From NCBI GenBank assembly GCA_964551315.1, contig CAZKCM010000001.1, forward strand, positions 124,001-188,000: 64,000 bases of DNA, given 5' to 3'. This document shows, in pieces, positions 25,425-33,772 of the stretch. The stretch comes from Virgifigura sp964551315 (GTDB taxonomy: Bacteria; Pseudomonadota; Alphaproteobacteria; Dongiales; Dongiaceae). Under the pieces are notes generated by a model. It was not told where the DNA came from. It searched no databases and was given only the letters and a program-made list of their open reading frames with translations. Within the stretch, counting starts at the first letter, position 1. Each line of letters begins with the position of its first letter. The translations under genes and the position numbers were made by a program.

Positions 25425-26219
25425 TCAGCCGACCGGGTCTGCGCTCTTCGCTCCCTTGAGGTTGGCCATGAGCCGCCGGTAAACGGCACTTGCGCCGCGG
25501 TAACGGTTGTCGGGTGCGTTCTGCAGAGCCGCCACCCGGTCGAGCCGGATCTCGGGCACGCGGTCCTCGGCCCCGACGTCGCACATGCGATCGAGAAGGT
25601 CGATCGCCTTGTTCCAGTACCAGTTGGTCCGCTCCGCGGTCGGCGCCGCCTGGGCCAGGCCGACGAGAAGCGACGCCGCCGTCTCCGCCATCGAGTTGTA
25701 CATGCCGCTCCGATAGGCCTTGGCCACGCGCCACAGCGCCTCGAACAGGGTGGCGTCGCCGCCGTCAACCTGTTCGAGCATTTCGCGGACGTGCTTGCGC
25801 TCGCCGGACTTGATCTGTCGCAGCAACGCGTACAGCGACTCGACGGCCTTCGCGTCCTTGCCGGCGCCGGCCCGTGCGAAGAAGGGATGCCGGTCCTTGA
25901 GCGCTTCGGGAAGCACCTCTTCATACATCGCGGTGAAAAGAAGCTCCGCCCGCTCCGCATCGCGGCGGTCGGCGGTCCCGATGATCCGTGGCGCGAAAGG
26001 TTTCAGCCGCTGCCGCGTCGCGCCGTCCATGCCGTCGTTCAAGGGAATGGCAAAAAGGCGGATGAGCGATGAGGCGGTGCGCGGCTCGTCGGTGTGTCTG
26101 TCGCCGGAAAGAAAGGCGACCAGCGACATGATGCACAGCTTGCCGCGTCGCGGGCTGCCCATGCCGCTGACGAGTTCGATGCGTTCGTAGAGCTGCTCGA
26201 GTTGGATATCCAAGGACAT
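25425..26219 (-). CDS. Uncharacterised cytoplasmic protein
   Basis: A 264-aa protein, mostly alpha-helical, with no signal peptide or membrane segment. The start at 26219 is fixed by a GGAGG site five bases upstream. Landmarks are a Ser/Arg-rich loop GMGSPRRGKLC near residue 20 and a repetitive helical C-terminal half (YRSGMYNSMAETAASLLVGL, NWYWNKAIDLLDRMCD) that recalls helical-repeat proteins of the TPR or TRAFs-associated kind. I do not recognise the family with certainty. It faces the dead DinB gene and has no operon partner. Confidence 0.65.
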   Translation of the reverse strand: MSLDIQLEQLYERIELVSGMGSPRRGKLCIMSLVAFLSGDRHTDEPRTASSLIRLFAIPLNDGMDGATRQRLKPFAPRIIGTADRRDAERAELLFTAMYEEVLPEALKDRHPFFARAGAGKDAKAVESLYALLRQIKSGERKHVREMLEQVDGGDATLFEALWRVAKAYRSGMYNSMAETAASLLVGLAQAAPTAERTNWYWNKAIDLLDRMCDVGAEDRVPEIRLDRVAALQNAPDNRYRGASAVYRRLMANLKGAKSADPVG

Positions 26220-26606
26220 TGCGACCTCCTGTCTCCTCAACAGAACCTGGCGTTCCGGAGCGGCTGCCCGGGGCGACTGCCTCAGGGGCACGATCGGCGA
26301 CAAAGGACACCGCCAGCAGAGTTCGCTTGCCGTGAGGCAACCATTCTCTCGGAGCGTTCGCGCTTGCGCAAGGCAATGCTCCCTACAGCGCAAACTCGCG
26401 GTTGGATGCCGAAGTTCCACGCGTGCGGTGCTCAAGTCGGCCGCTCCGCCCTTCGCGCCCGTCGGGATCAACGATTCTTCGCCCGTGGTCTTCGTCCGTG
26501 GGGCCCCGTCCCGGCGGCGCGGGCTTGTCCCCTCTCCAAAGGTCCATACCTCTATCGGAAGCGGGGCGAGGTCGGATCCGGCGACCACGGGGAAGCCGCC
26601 CATCTC
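26220..26606. other. Stretch without a supported gene
   Basis: Nearly 390 bases between the divergent hypothetical gene and the operator-like dyad of the ABC operon. No credible ORF, hairpin terminator or repeat was seen. It must carry the promoter for the minus-strand gene. Confidence 0.4.
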
Positions 26607-26623
26607 ACACAAAAAGTTTGTGT
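26607..26623 (+). promoter_or_regulatory. Operator-like dyad upstream of the ABC/DUF169 operon
   Basis: A perfect dyad ACACAAA-AAG-TTTGTGT in an A/T-rich patch, about 90 nt before the binding-protein gene. A/T patches are rare in this window, so it marks the likely promoter. The cognate regulator is not identified. Confidence 0.45.
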
Positions 26624-26713
26624 TGAAATCAGAAAGCCGCGACCTGAAACTGTAAATTTGAAACCCACGGGCCGATGATCGGCCATCGGGATATCGGCCA
26701 CATGGAGGTGGTC

Positions 26714-27781
26714 ATGGGTTGCTGCGAGAAGATGACGGTCGACACCCCCGAAGTCGGGCGCACGACGGCTTCCGGGTCCTCGGGGATCGGGCGGCGGACG
26801 GCTCTGAAGGGGATCGCCGGCGTCGCGGGCGGCGTCGCGGCCCTGAAAAGCGGGCTTGCCTACGGCCAGCTGCGCAAGCTGCGGCTTGCCTTCTGCGGCC
26901 AGCTCCTCTGCGTCGTGCCCTATGAGGTGACGCAGGCGCGCGGGCGCTTCGAGGAAGAAGGACTCGACGTCGAGCTCGTCTATACCCGCGGCGGGAACGC
27001 GGCCATGCAGGCGCTCGTCGGCGGCGCGGTCGATTACACCGGCAGCTCTTTCGACGTCGCCCTGCAGGCCTTCGCCCGCGGCGCGCCGATCCGGCGCATC
27101 GCCTCGACCGGGCGGCTGCCGCTCTTCGCCCTGGCCGTCGGACCGCGGACGGCCGACGAGATCAAGAGCCTGAAGGACCTCGAAGGGCGGACCGTGGGCG
27201 TCTCCGCGCTCGGCAACGCCGATCATGCGATGCTGCTCTACCTCCTCAAGGAGGCCGGCGCCGATGCCAGCGCGGTGCAGTTCGCGACGCTTGGGACCAA
27301 TCTCTACGACGCACTGCGCGTTGGCCACGTCGACGCCGGCATGGTGCAGGAGCCGGCGCTGTCGCTGCTCGTCGAGGCGGGCGGAGCGGTGCTTGTCAAC
27401 GCCATGGATCTGGCGGACGCGACGAAGTATCTCGGCGGGCCTTACGAGTTCATGGGCGTGGCCGTGCGCGCCGAGGAGCGCGAAGAGCGCCGCGACGAGA
27501 TGGTGCGCCTCGCCCGCGCGCTGGCGAAGGGTCTGCAGGACACCCGCACCATCCCGGTCGACGAGATCATCGCGGCGCTGCCGAACGAGCTCATCGCCGG
27601 CGGCGACCAGGCCCAGCTCCGCACGATCCTGGAGCGGTACCGGACGTCGCTCTACCCCGAAAGCGTTGCGATCGACGTCGAGGCGTGCCGGCGGGTCATG
27701 GAGGCCCATTTGGCCGCCGGCATGCTCGAGGAACCGGTGGACCTTGGCACGCTGCTCGACCGCTCGGTGGTCGAGGGCTGA
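26714..27781 (+). CDS. ABC transporter substrate-binding protein (NrtA/SsuA/ThiY-like), probable Tat substrate
   Basis: A 355-aa periplasmic binding protein of the NMT1/SsuA-like fold. The N-terminus has a twin-arginine signal (IGRRTALKGIAGVAGG). The mature region shows the family layout: VVPYEVTQARGRFEEEGLDVE, GGNAAMQALVGGAVDYTGSS, LKDLEGRTVGVSALGN. ATG 26714 is chosen for its GGAGG site five bases upstream; earlier in-frame ATGs lack one. The ligand is unknown: members bind nitrate, sulfonates, pyrimidine precursors or others. First gene of an operon with ATPase, permease and DUF169 protein. Confidence 0.85.
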   Translation: MGCCEKMTVDTPEVGRTTASGSSGIGRRTALKGIAGVAGGVAALKSGLAYGQLRKLRLAFCGQLLCVVPYEVTQARGRFEEEGLDVELVYTRGGNAAMQALVGGAVDYTGSSFDVALQAFARGAPIRRIASTGRLPLFALAVGPRTADEIKSLKDLEGRTVGVSALGNADHAMLLYLLKEAGADASAVQFATLGTNLYDALRVGHVDAGMVQEPALSLLVEAGGAVLVNAMDLADATKYLGGPYEFMGVAVRAEEREERRDEMVRLARALAKGLQDTRTIPVDEIIAALPNELIAGGDQAQLRTILERYRTSLYPESVAIDVEACRRVMEAHLAAGMLEEPVDLGTLLDRSVVEG

Positions 27782-28549
27782 ATGCTCCGCGCCCGCGACC
27801 TCACGCTCGCCTATGCGGCGGAGCCGGTCCTCGAGGGCGTGAATCTCGAAGTCCAGGCCGGCGCGTTTGCGAGCCTCGTCGGACCGTCCGGCTCGGGCAA
27901 GACCAGCATCCTCCGGGCGGCCACGGGGCTGCAGCAGCCGCGGAGCGGACGCGTCGAGCTGGATGTCGGCCGGGAGGAGATCGGCTTCCTGTTCCAGGAC
28001 GACGCGCTGCTGCCCTGGCGGACGGCGCGCCAGAACGTGGCGCTCGGCCTGCGCATCCGCAAGGTCCCGAAGGGCGCCGCGCTGGACCAGGCCGAGGAGT
28101 GGCTTACGAAGATGGGCCTCGCCGGCCTCGGCGACCGCTTCCCGCGCGAGCTCTCCGGCGGGCAGCGCAAGCGCGTGGCCATCGCGCAGATTCTTGCGCT
28201 GAGGCCCCGGCTCCTGCTGATGGACGAGCCCTTCGCCTCCCTCGACGCCATCGTCCGCGCCCACATCACGCAGGAGCTCCTCGGCTGGGTGGAGCAGGAG
28301 CACATGACCGTCCTCCTCGTCACCCACGACCTCGAGGAGGCGCTCTCCGTCTCCGACGTCGTCTACGTGCTGTCGCAGGGGCCGCGGGCGCGCATCCGGT
28401 CGCGCTATCCCGTGCCGATTCCGCGGCCGCGCAACGTGCTGCACGCCCGCACCGATCCCGCCTTCGCCCCGCTGCTGGAGCGTCTGTGGAACGATCTGTC
28501 GGAGGAGGTCCGGCCCGGGGCTGCGGGACAGAGGAAGGCCGCGGAATGA
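27782..28549 (+). CDS. ABC transporter ATPase (NrtD/SsuB/TauB type)
   Basis: A 255-aa ABC ATPase beginning directly after the stop of the binding-protein gene. Walker A GPSGSGKTS (about residues 36-44), Q-loop FQDDALLPWRTARQNV, signature LSGGQRKRVAIAQ, Walker B LLLMDEPFASLD, H-loop VTHDLEEAL. The PWRTA..NV phrase after the Q-loop is typical of the nitrate/sulfonate/taurine group. It energises import of the unknown ligand. Confidence 0.92.
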   Translation: MLRARDLTLAYAAEPVLEGVNLEVQAGAFASLVGPSGSGKTSILRAATGLQQPRSGRVELDVGREEIGFLFQDDALLPWRTARQNVALGLRIRKVPKGAALDQAEEWLTKMGLAGLGDRFPRELSGGQRKRVAIAQILALRPRLLLMDEPFASLDAIVRAHITQELLGWVEQEHMTVLLVTHDLEEALSVSDVVYVLSQGPRARIRSRYPVPIPRPRNVLHARTDPAFAPLLERLWNDLSEEVRPGAAGQRKAAE

Positions 28550-29310
28550 CGACGAACCTGCTTCAGAAGCGGTGGGTGCGGCGGACCCTAGCGCTCGCGA
28601 CCCTGATCGTGCTTTGGGAGGTGCTCGCGCGCATCGGCGTGCTTGACCCCTTCTACATGCCGCCGCCGAGCGACGTGGTGGCGGTGCTTTTCTCCGTGTT
28701 CGCCGACGGCAGCATCTGGAGCCATCTGGAGGCGACCTTCTCCGCCGCCCTGCTCGGCCTGGTGATCGGGCTCCTGATCGGCATCATCCTCGGCTTCACC
28801 GCCGCGCTCGTGCCCATTCTGGCCGAATTGCTCGAGCCCCTGATGATGCTGCTCAACGCGATACCGCGGGTAATCCTGGCGCCGCTCTTCGTCATCTGGC
28901 TCGGGATCGATCTGGGGTCCAAAGTCGCTCTGTCGCTCGTGCTCGTCGCGGTGCTGATCTTCTTTGCCGTCTATGGCGGCATCAAGGAGGTTGACGGTCG
29001 CCTCGTGGAGCGCGTGCGAACGCTGGGCGGCGGCCGCCGGGTGCTGCTGACCGAGGTCTATGTGCCGTCCGTCACCGCCTGGGTCATGGGCAACCTGAAG
29101 GTGGCGGTCGGCTTCGCCTTCACCGGCGCGGTCGTGGGCGAGTTCGTGGCCTCGACCCGCGGCCTGGGCTACCTGCTGCAGTTCGCGCAAAGCACCTACA
29201 ACGCCGCGCTCACGCTGGCACTGATCCTGCTCATCATGGGGTTCGTGCTGCTGCTGTTCTCGCTGTCGGAGCGGCTGGAGCGGCGGCTGCTCCGCTGGCG
29301 CTATCGCTGA
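28546..29310 (+). CDS. ABC transporter permease (SsuC/TauC type)
   Basis: A 254-aa permease with about six hydrophobic segments, starting at an ATGA overlap with the ATPase stop (28546-28549). N-terminal LWEVLARIGVLDPFYMPPPSDV is the usual entry segment of this group, and the EAA-type loop is ERVRTLGGGRRVLLTEVYVPS (about residues 160-180). A homodimer would form the channel. The DUF169 gene follows after 38 nt. Confidence 0.9.
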   Translation: MTTNLLQKRWVRRTLALATLIVLWEVLARIGVLDPFYMPPPSDVVAVLFSVFADGSIWSHLEATFSAALLGLVIGLLIGIILGFTAALVPILAELLEPLMMLLNAIPRVILAPLFVIWLGIDLGSKVALSLVLVAVLIFFAVYGGIKEVDGRLVERVRTLGGGRRVLLTEVYVPSVTAWVMGNLKVAVGFAFTGAVVGEFVASTRGLGYLLQFAQSTYNAALTLALILLIMGFVLLLFSLSERLERRLLRWRYR

Positions 29311-29348
29311 CGACCGCGCCGTCATCGGATCGGAAGAGGGGAGAAGCC

Positions 29349-30065
29349 ATGAATAACGCAACGATCGCAGCCGATCTCACCGCGCATCTCGACCTCGAGA
29401 GCCCGCCGGTCGCTCTGGCGTTCCTCGACGAGCCGCCGGCCGGCGTCCCCGCGAACCAGCCGGTCGCGCCCTCCGCCTGCACCTTCTGGCGTCGGGCCGA
29501 GAAGGAGGCCTTCTTCGTGCCGGCCGAGGCGCATTTCAACTGCCCGATCGGCGCCATGGTCATGGGTTTCGACCTGCCGGCCGCCGTGTCCGAGGAGCTG
29601 ATGGGCCTCGTCGGCCGAATGAGCGAATGCGGCTATGTCGACGCGTCGGAAGCGGCCAAGATCCCCGTCAACAAGAAGGGGCGCAAGGGCATCCTCTACG
29701 GCCCGCTCGCCCGCTTCCCGGGCGAGCCCGACGCGGTTCTCGTCTGGCTCACGCCGCTGCAAGCGATGATCTGGAGCGAGGCCGCCGGCGGCGCGACCTG
29801 GGGCGGCAACGCCCCGACCACCGTGTTCGGCCGTCCGGGCTGCGCGGCGATCCCGTCGGCGCTCGGCGACGGCCGGCCGACGCTCTCCTTCGGCTGCATC
29901 GGCATGCGCACCTTTACGGAGATCGCCCCCGACCGCATGCTCGCCGTCATGCCTGCCGCGGAGTTGCCGGCCTTCGCCCGGGCGCTGGCCGGCAAGAAGG
30001 ACGTCAACGCGGCGATGCGGAGCTTCTACGAGGAGCGCAAGGCAGCGACGACCGGGGCGGCCTGA
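29349..30065 (+). CDS. DUF169 family protein
   Basis: A 238-aa soluble protein with the DUF169 layout: SPPVALAFLDEPP near residue 18, SACTFWRRAEKEAFFVPAE with the first conserved Cys, FNCPIGAMVMGF with the second, GRPGCAAIPSAL and SFGCIGMRTF with two more. The regularly placed Cys residues suggest metal or cofactor binding, but no activity is established for the family. ATG 29349 has a GGGGAGAAG site just upstream. Position in the ABC operon suggests it handles the imported ligand. No membrane segment or signal peptide. Confidence 0.85.
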   Translation: MNNATIAADLTAHLDLESPPVALAFLDEPPAGVPANQPVAPSACTFWRRAEKEAFFVPAEAHFNCPIGAMVMGFDLPAAVSEELMGLVGRMSECGYVDASEAAKIPVNKKGRKGILYGPLARFPGEPDAVLVWLTPLQAMIWSEAAGGATWGGNAPTTVFGRPGCAAIPSALGDGRPTLSFGCIGMRTFTEIAPDRMLAVMPAAELPAFARALAGKKDVNAAMRSFYEERKAATTGAA

Positions 30066-30126
30066 GCCGCGGGGACGCCCCTTTCCGTGGGTTGGGACGA
30101 GGTCCCATGAGGGAGGGACCCGATCT

Positions 30127-30981
30127 TCATTCGAGCGCGGCAAAGAAGCGCATCACCGCCTCCGCGGCCCCTTCCGGCCATTGATGGGGGTAGTATCGCC
30201 CGCGTCCGGTGCGGCTGTCGTCGTAGAGGCACCAGAGGACCGGGTTGCGATCCCCGCGCGCGCCGAACCGCTCGCAAGAGAACGGCCCCAAGCGCCACTT
30301 CGTCGGTTCCCCGGACAGGCCGTTCTGGGCGAGCAGAGTTTCGAGCGCCGCACGCCCCGCCGAGATCGGGACCAGCCGGTCCTCGGGATTGTGGAGCAGC
30401 AGGGCCGCGACCGGGCCCGTGCAGTCCGCCGCGCTGATCCCCCCGGCCACCGTCGCCACGCCCCGCAGCACCCGCCCCCGCACGCATGCCAAGTCGTTGA
30501 CGAAGGACGCGCCGAGCGAATGGCCGACCGCAAAGATCTGGTCCATCGCGACGCAGTACCGGCGCGCGAACTGATCGACGATGGCATCGAAGAGGGCGAG
30601 GTCCTCGGGCAGGCGCCATATGAAGGTCCCGTCCCCCTGCCGCAGTGCCCGCGGATAGACGAAGATCGTTCCGTCCGCCTCCGCGTTGGTGCCTTCCAAG
30701 CCATAGTAGCGCCGCACCCGCTCCGCGGGGTTGGTGCGGCCGTGAAACGCCAGGACGAGCCGGTGCGCGCGCTCGGGCGCATAGCCCTCCGGCACCACGA
30801 CGATGAGCGAACGCCGCGTTCCGGCGACCTCCACGCTGTCCGGCGGGATGGCTGGCGGCGCCAGCCCGCAGCCGGAGGAGCGTTCGGTCGCATCGACCCT
30901 CGGCGCGGGCGCGGCGGCCAGCAGCGCGACGGCGAGGAACAGGAGCGCAGCAACGACGGTTCGCATGTGCCGCACCAGCAT
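30127..30981 (-). CDS. Secreted esterase of the LpqC / PHB-depolymerase-like alpha/beta-hydrolase family
   Basis: A 284-aa protein with a signal peptide (hydrophobic residues 8-24, cleavage near VDATERS). The mature domain has VVVPEGYAPERAHRLVLAFHGRT (oxyanion-hole strand) and the nucleophile elbow GHSLGAS, with a catalytic Asp expected in NPEDRLVPI and His in YYPHQWPE. Members cleave feruloyl or polyhydroxyalkanoate esters; substrate here is unknown. Several Cys residues (Cys in SSGCGL, DLACVRG, ISAADCTG, PFSCERFG, VLWCLYDD) suggest disulfides, which fits secretion. The gene is convergent with the DUF169 gene. Confidence 0.82.
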   Translation of the reverse strand: MLVRHMRTVVAALLFLAVALLAAAPAPRVDATERSSGCGLAPPAIPPDSVEVAGTRRSLIVVVPEGYAPERAHRLVLAFHGRTNPAERVRRYYGLEGTNAEADGTIFVYPRALRQGDGTFIWRLPEDLALFDAIVDQFARRYCVAMDQIFAVGHSLGASFVNDLACVRGRVLRGVATVAGGISAADCTGPVAALLLHNPEDRLVPISAGRAALETLLAQNGLSGEPTKWRLGPFSCERFGARGDRNPVLWCLYDDSRTGRGRYYPHQWPEGAAEAVMRFFAALE

Positions 30982-31119
30982 GACAGGAGTGGGCTTCCGG
31001 CGCTCGCGCCACCCCGACGGTCATGATGATCACAACCCGCGATCGATGATAGAAGATCCCGTCCGAACGAGTCTCGCAGTGTCGTTGCGCTGTCTCCGGA
31101 GCGCGGAGGGCCCGAATCC

Positions 31120-32082
31120 ATGGAACTGCCGTTTGCCCTGCGCCAGGCCGTCGATCGCGCCCTGGAGGGCGTCGGCCTGTCCGAACTGACGCGGGCGGCC
31201 GACGCGCTGTCGCGGCGATACCGGGCGGAGCTGCGCGACGGGCGGTTCCATCTCTCCGACGACATGGCGGCGCGGGCCTATCTCGCCACCCGGCTGCCCG
31301 CCACTTACGCCGCGATCCGCGCCGCCTTCGCCGCGGTGGCGGCGGCGCAGGAGGATTTCGCGCCCGCCACCCTGCTGGACGTCGGGGCCGGACCCGGCTC
31401 GGCGCTCTGGGCGGCCGCCGATTGCTGGCCCGGCCTCGCGGATGCGGTTCTGATCGAAGGCAGCCCGGCGATCCGCGCCTGGGGCGAGCGGTTGTCGGCG
31501 CAGGCCGCGCCCGCCCGGATCGAGTGGCAGGCCGGCGACGTCGCCGCCGGCCTGCCGGACCTGGCGCCGCGCGACCTGGTGACCCTGGCCTACGTACTGG
31601 GCGAACTGGCGCCGGAGACGCGCGACCGGCTGGTGGACCGGTTGTGGACGCTGACGGCCGGGGTGCTGGTGATCGTCGAGCCGGGCACGCCCGCCGGCTG
31701 GACGCGCATCCTGGCCGCCCGGGAACGGCTGATCGCGGCGGGGGCGCGGCTGCTCGCCCCCTGCCCGCACAGGGCGGCCTGCCCCCTGTCGCCGCCGGAC
31801 TGGTGCCACTTCGCCCGCCGGGTCGCCCGCTCGCGCCTCCATCGGCAGGCCAAGGGAGCCGAGGTGCCGTGGGAGGATGAGAAATACGTCTACATCGCGG
31901 CCGCGCGCCGCGCCGGCCGGCCGGCGGAGGCTCGGGTCATCGCCCCGCCCCGGATGGGCAGCGGCCGAATCGGTCTGAAGCTGTGCCAGCGAGACGGAAC
32001 CGCGGCCGAGCGGCTGTTGACGAGGCGGGACGGCGCGGCGTTCAAGACCGCACGCCGCCTCGGCTGGGGCGACGCGCTGTAG
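31120..32082 (+). CDS. Rsm22/METTL17-family ribosome assembly protein
   Basis: A 320-aa protein of the Rsm22 group: SAM-binding motif LLDVGAGPGS (residues 85-94), then TLAYVLGEL. Its cysteines Cys215, Cys221, Cys229 (CPHRAACPLSPPDWC) and Cys289 (KLCQRDG) match the spacing of the 4Fe-4S ligands described for mitochondrial METTL17, so the bacterial protein probably also carries a cluster. The family binds the small ribosomal subunit during assembly; methyl transfer is unproven. The gene is divergent from the esterase and stands alone. Confidence 0.88.
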   Translation: MELPFALRQAVDRALEGVGLSELTRAADALSRRYRAELRDGRFHLSDDMAARAYLATRLPATYAAIRAAFAAVAAAQEDFAPATLLDVGAGPGSALWAAADCWPGLADAVLIEGSPAIRAWGERLSAQAAPARIEWQAGDVAAGLPDLAPRDLVTLAYVLGELAPETRDRLVDRLWTLTAGVLVIVEPGTPAGWTRILAARERLIAAGARLLAPCPHRAACPLSPPDWCHFARRVARSRLHRQAKGAEVPWEDEKYVYIAAARRAGRPAEARVIAPPRMGSGRIGLKLCQRDGTAAERLLTRRDGAAFKTARRLGWGDAL

Positions 32083-32305
32083 GGGGCGGGTTGCCGCTTG
32101 GCGCCGAACCCGCCGGATCTTCGGAGCGCAGCCGGTCGAAACGGTTCAGCAACCCCGAGGCGCTATAACTTGCGCCGCATCGACGCTCTCGCCGGGGCGG
32201 GAACGGCGGTGCACGGACCGTATCTCGACTTTGTTAAGCAATTTTAACTATGATCGGCGCCGGCCGATGACGGCCCTACAGATCCAATCAGGGGGAATGA
32301 ACACG

Positions 32306-32737
32306 ATGTCCTTCAACTTTCGGGCGCTGTGCCGGTTCCTGGCGCGCCCCGTTGCCGCCCTTGTCCTTGCTGCCTCCCTGCCGGTGCCGGTCGCGCAGGC
32401 GGGCATGGTCCCGACCGACCGCGTCCTCGAGGAAATGGCCGGAACGGAAACGGCCGGACAGGGCGAACGCGCCGAGGTTCAGCGATTCCTGGCCCGCGAG
32501 GACGTGCAGCGCGAGCTGGAAGCGATGGGGGTCGATCCTGCGGAGGCGCGGGCGCGCGTCGACAGCCTGTCGGACGCGGAGGTCAGCCGGCTGGCCGAGG
32601 CCATCCGCCAGGATCCCGCCGGCACCGGCGCCCTGGGAACGGTGGTCGGAGCCATCGTCCTGATCTTCCTGGTCCTTCTGGTCACCGATATCCTCGGCTT
32701 CACGAAGGTGTTCCCCTTCACCCGGACTGCCAACTGA
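32306..32737 (+). CDS. PA2779 family exported membrane protein
   Basis: A 143-aa protein with a signal peptide (ending near VAQAG, residue 30), a short helical acidic domain (RAEVQRFLAREDVQRELEAMGVDPAEARARVDSL in pieces) and one C-terminal transmembrane helix (about residues 105-130). This order is that of PA2779-family proteins, which are almost always next to a PA2778 cysteine peptidase, as here. ATG 32306 is preferred to an ATG nine bases earlier, because the AGGGGG site would touch the earlier one. Function unknown; a role in secretion or polysaccharide export has been guessed from context in other genomes. Confidence 0.82.
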   Translation: MSFNFRALCRFLARPVAALVLAASLPVPVAQAGMVPTDRVLEEMAGTETAGQGERAEVQRFLAREDVQRELEAMGVDPAEARARVDSLSDAEVSRLAEAIRQDPAGTGALGTVVGAIVLIFLVLLVTDILGFTKVFPFTRTAN

Positions 32738-32743
32738 CGAGAG

Positions 32744-33772
32744 GTGTCCGCGTTCCGGTCATTCCTGCGGCTCGCGGCGGGCGCGCTCCTGCTTGGCGGC
32801 TTGGCCGCCTGCGCGACCCCGCCCGAGGTCGCCACGACGCTTCCCGAGCCCGCGCAGCTGGTGATCGAGTCGGGATCACTGCCGACGCGGGCCGAGGTCG
32901 CCGGGGTTCCGTTCATCCCGCAGGAGGAGAACTTTTGCGGGCCTGCCTCGCTGGCGATGGTGCTCACCTGGTCCGGCCTGCCGACGGACCAGCACGACAT
33001 CGCGCCGCAGGTCTTCACGCCCGGCCGCGAGGGGACGCTGCGCTCGGACATGCTCACGGCGGCGCGCCGGAATGGCCGCATCGCGGTCACGCTCGACAAG
33101 CTGGAAGACGTACTCGCCGAGCTGGCCGCCGGCCATCCGGTGATCGTATTCCAGAATCTCGGCCTCGACTTGTTTCCGGTCTGGCATTTTGCCGTCGCGA
33201 CCGGTTACGACCTGGCCGCGAGCGAGATCCGCCTGCATTCCGGCCTGGAAGCGGACACGCGCATGCCGCTCGCGACCTTCGACCAGACCTGGGCGCGGGG
33301 CGACCGCTGGGCGATGGTCGTTCTCCCGCCCGAAAGCCTGCCGGCCACCGCCGACGAGCTCATCGCCCTGCGCGCGGCCGCCGGGCTCGAGCGGGCCGGG
33401 CGCCCGGCGGAGGCCGCGCGGGCCTATGCGACGATCCTCGGACGCTGGCCGGACAGCTTCGTCGCGCGGATGGGGCTCGGAAACGCGCGCCACGCCGCGG
33501 GCGATCTCGCCGGCGCCGAGCTGGCGTTTCGCGCCGTCATCGCGCACCGGCCGGAAGCGGCCGCGGCCTGGAACAACCTGGCGCAGAACCTTGCCGAACA
33601 GGACCGCCTCGAGGAGGCGCTCGAGGCCGCCCAACATGCCGTCGCGCTCGGCGGCGCGAACCTGGAGCTTTACCGCACCACCCTGCGGGAGATCGAAGCC
33701 AGGCAGGCCTGGAGCACCGAACCGCCCGCGGCCATGAGTCAGCCGGTCCCCTGGGCCGGACGGTTCAACTAG
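32744..33772 (+). CDS. PA2778 family lipoprotein cysteine peptidase with TPR tail
   Basis: A 342-aa protein with a lipobox (LGGLAAC, Cys23). Residues 50-200 form a C39-like papain fold: ENFCGPASLAMVL carries the nucleophilic Cys, and FPVWHFAVATGYD the His, followed by an Asp/Asn strand. The last 130 residues are TPR-like helices (GRPAEAARAYATILGRWPDSF, AAAAWNNLAQNLAEQ). The GTG start at 32744 lies six bases past the PA2779 stop. The paired genes suggest an outer-membrane peptidase with a membrane partner. Substrate not known. The stop overlaps the convergent kinase gene by four bases. Confidence 0.88.
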   Translation: MSAFRSFLRLAAGALLLGGLAACATPPEVATTLPEPAQLVIESGSLPTRAEVAGVPFIPQEENFCGPASLAMVLTWSGLPTDQHDIAPQVFTPGREGTLRSDMLTAARRNGRIAVTLDKLEDVLAELAAGHPVIVFQNLGLDLFPVWHFAVATGYDLAASEIRLHSGLEADTRMPLATFDQTWARGDRWAMVVLPPESLPATADELIALRAAAGLERAGRPAEAARAYATILGRWPDSFVARMGLGNARHAAGDLAGAELAFRAVIAHRPEAAAAWNNLAQNLAEQDRLEEALEAAQHAVALGGANLELYRTTLREIEARQAWSTEPPAAMSQPVPWAGRFN

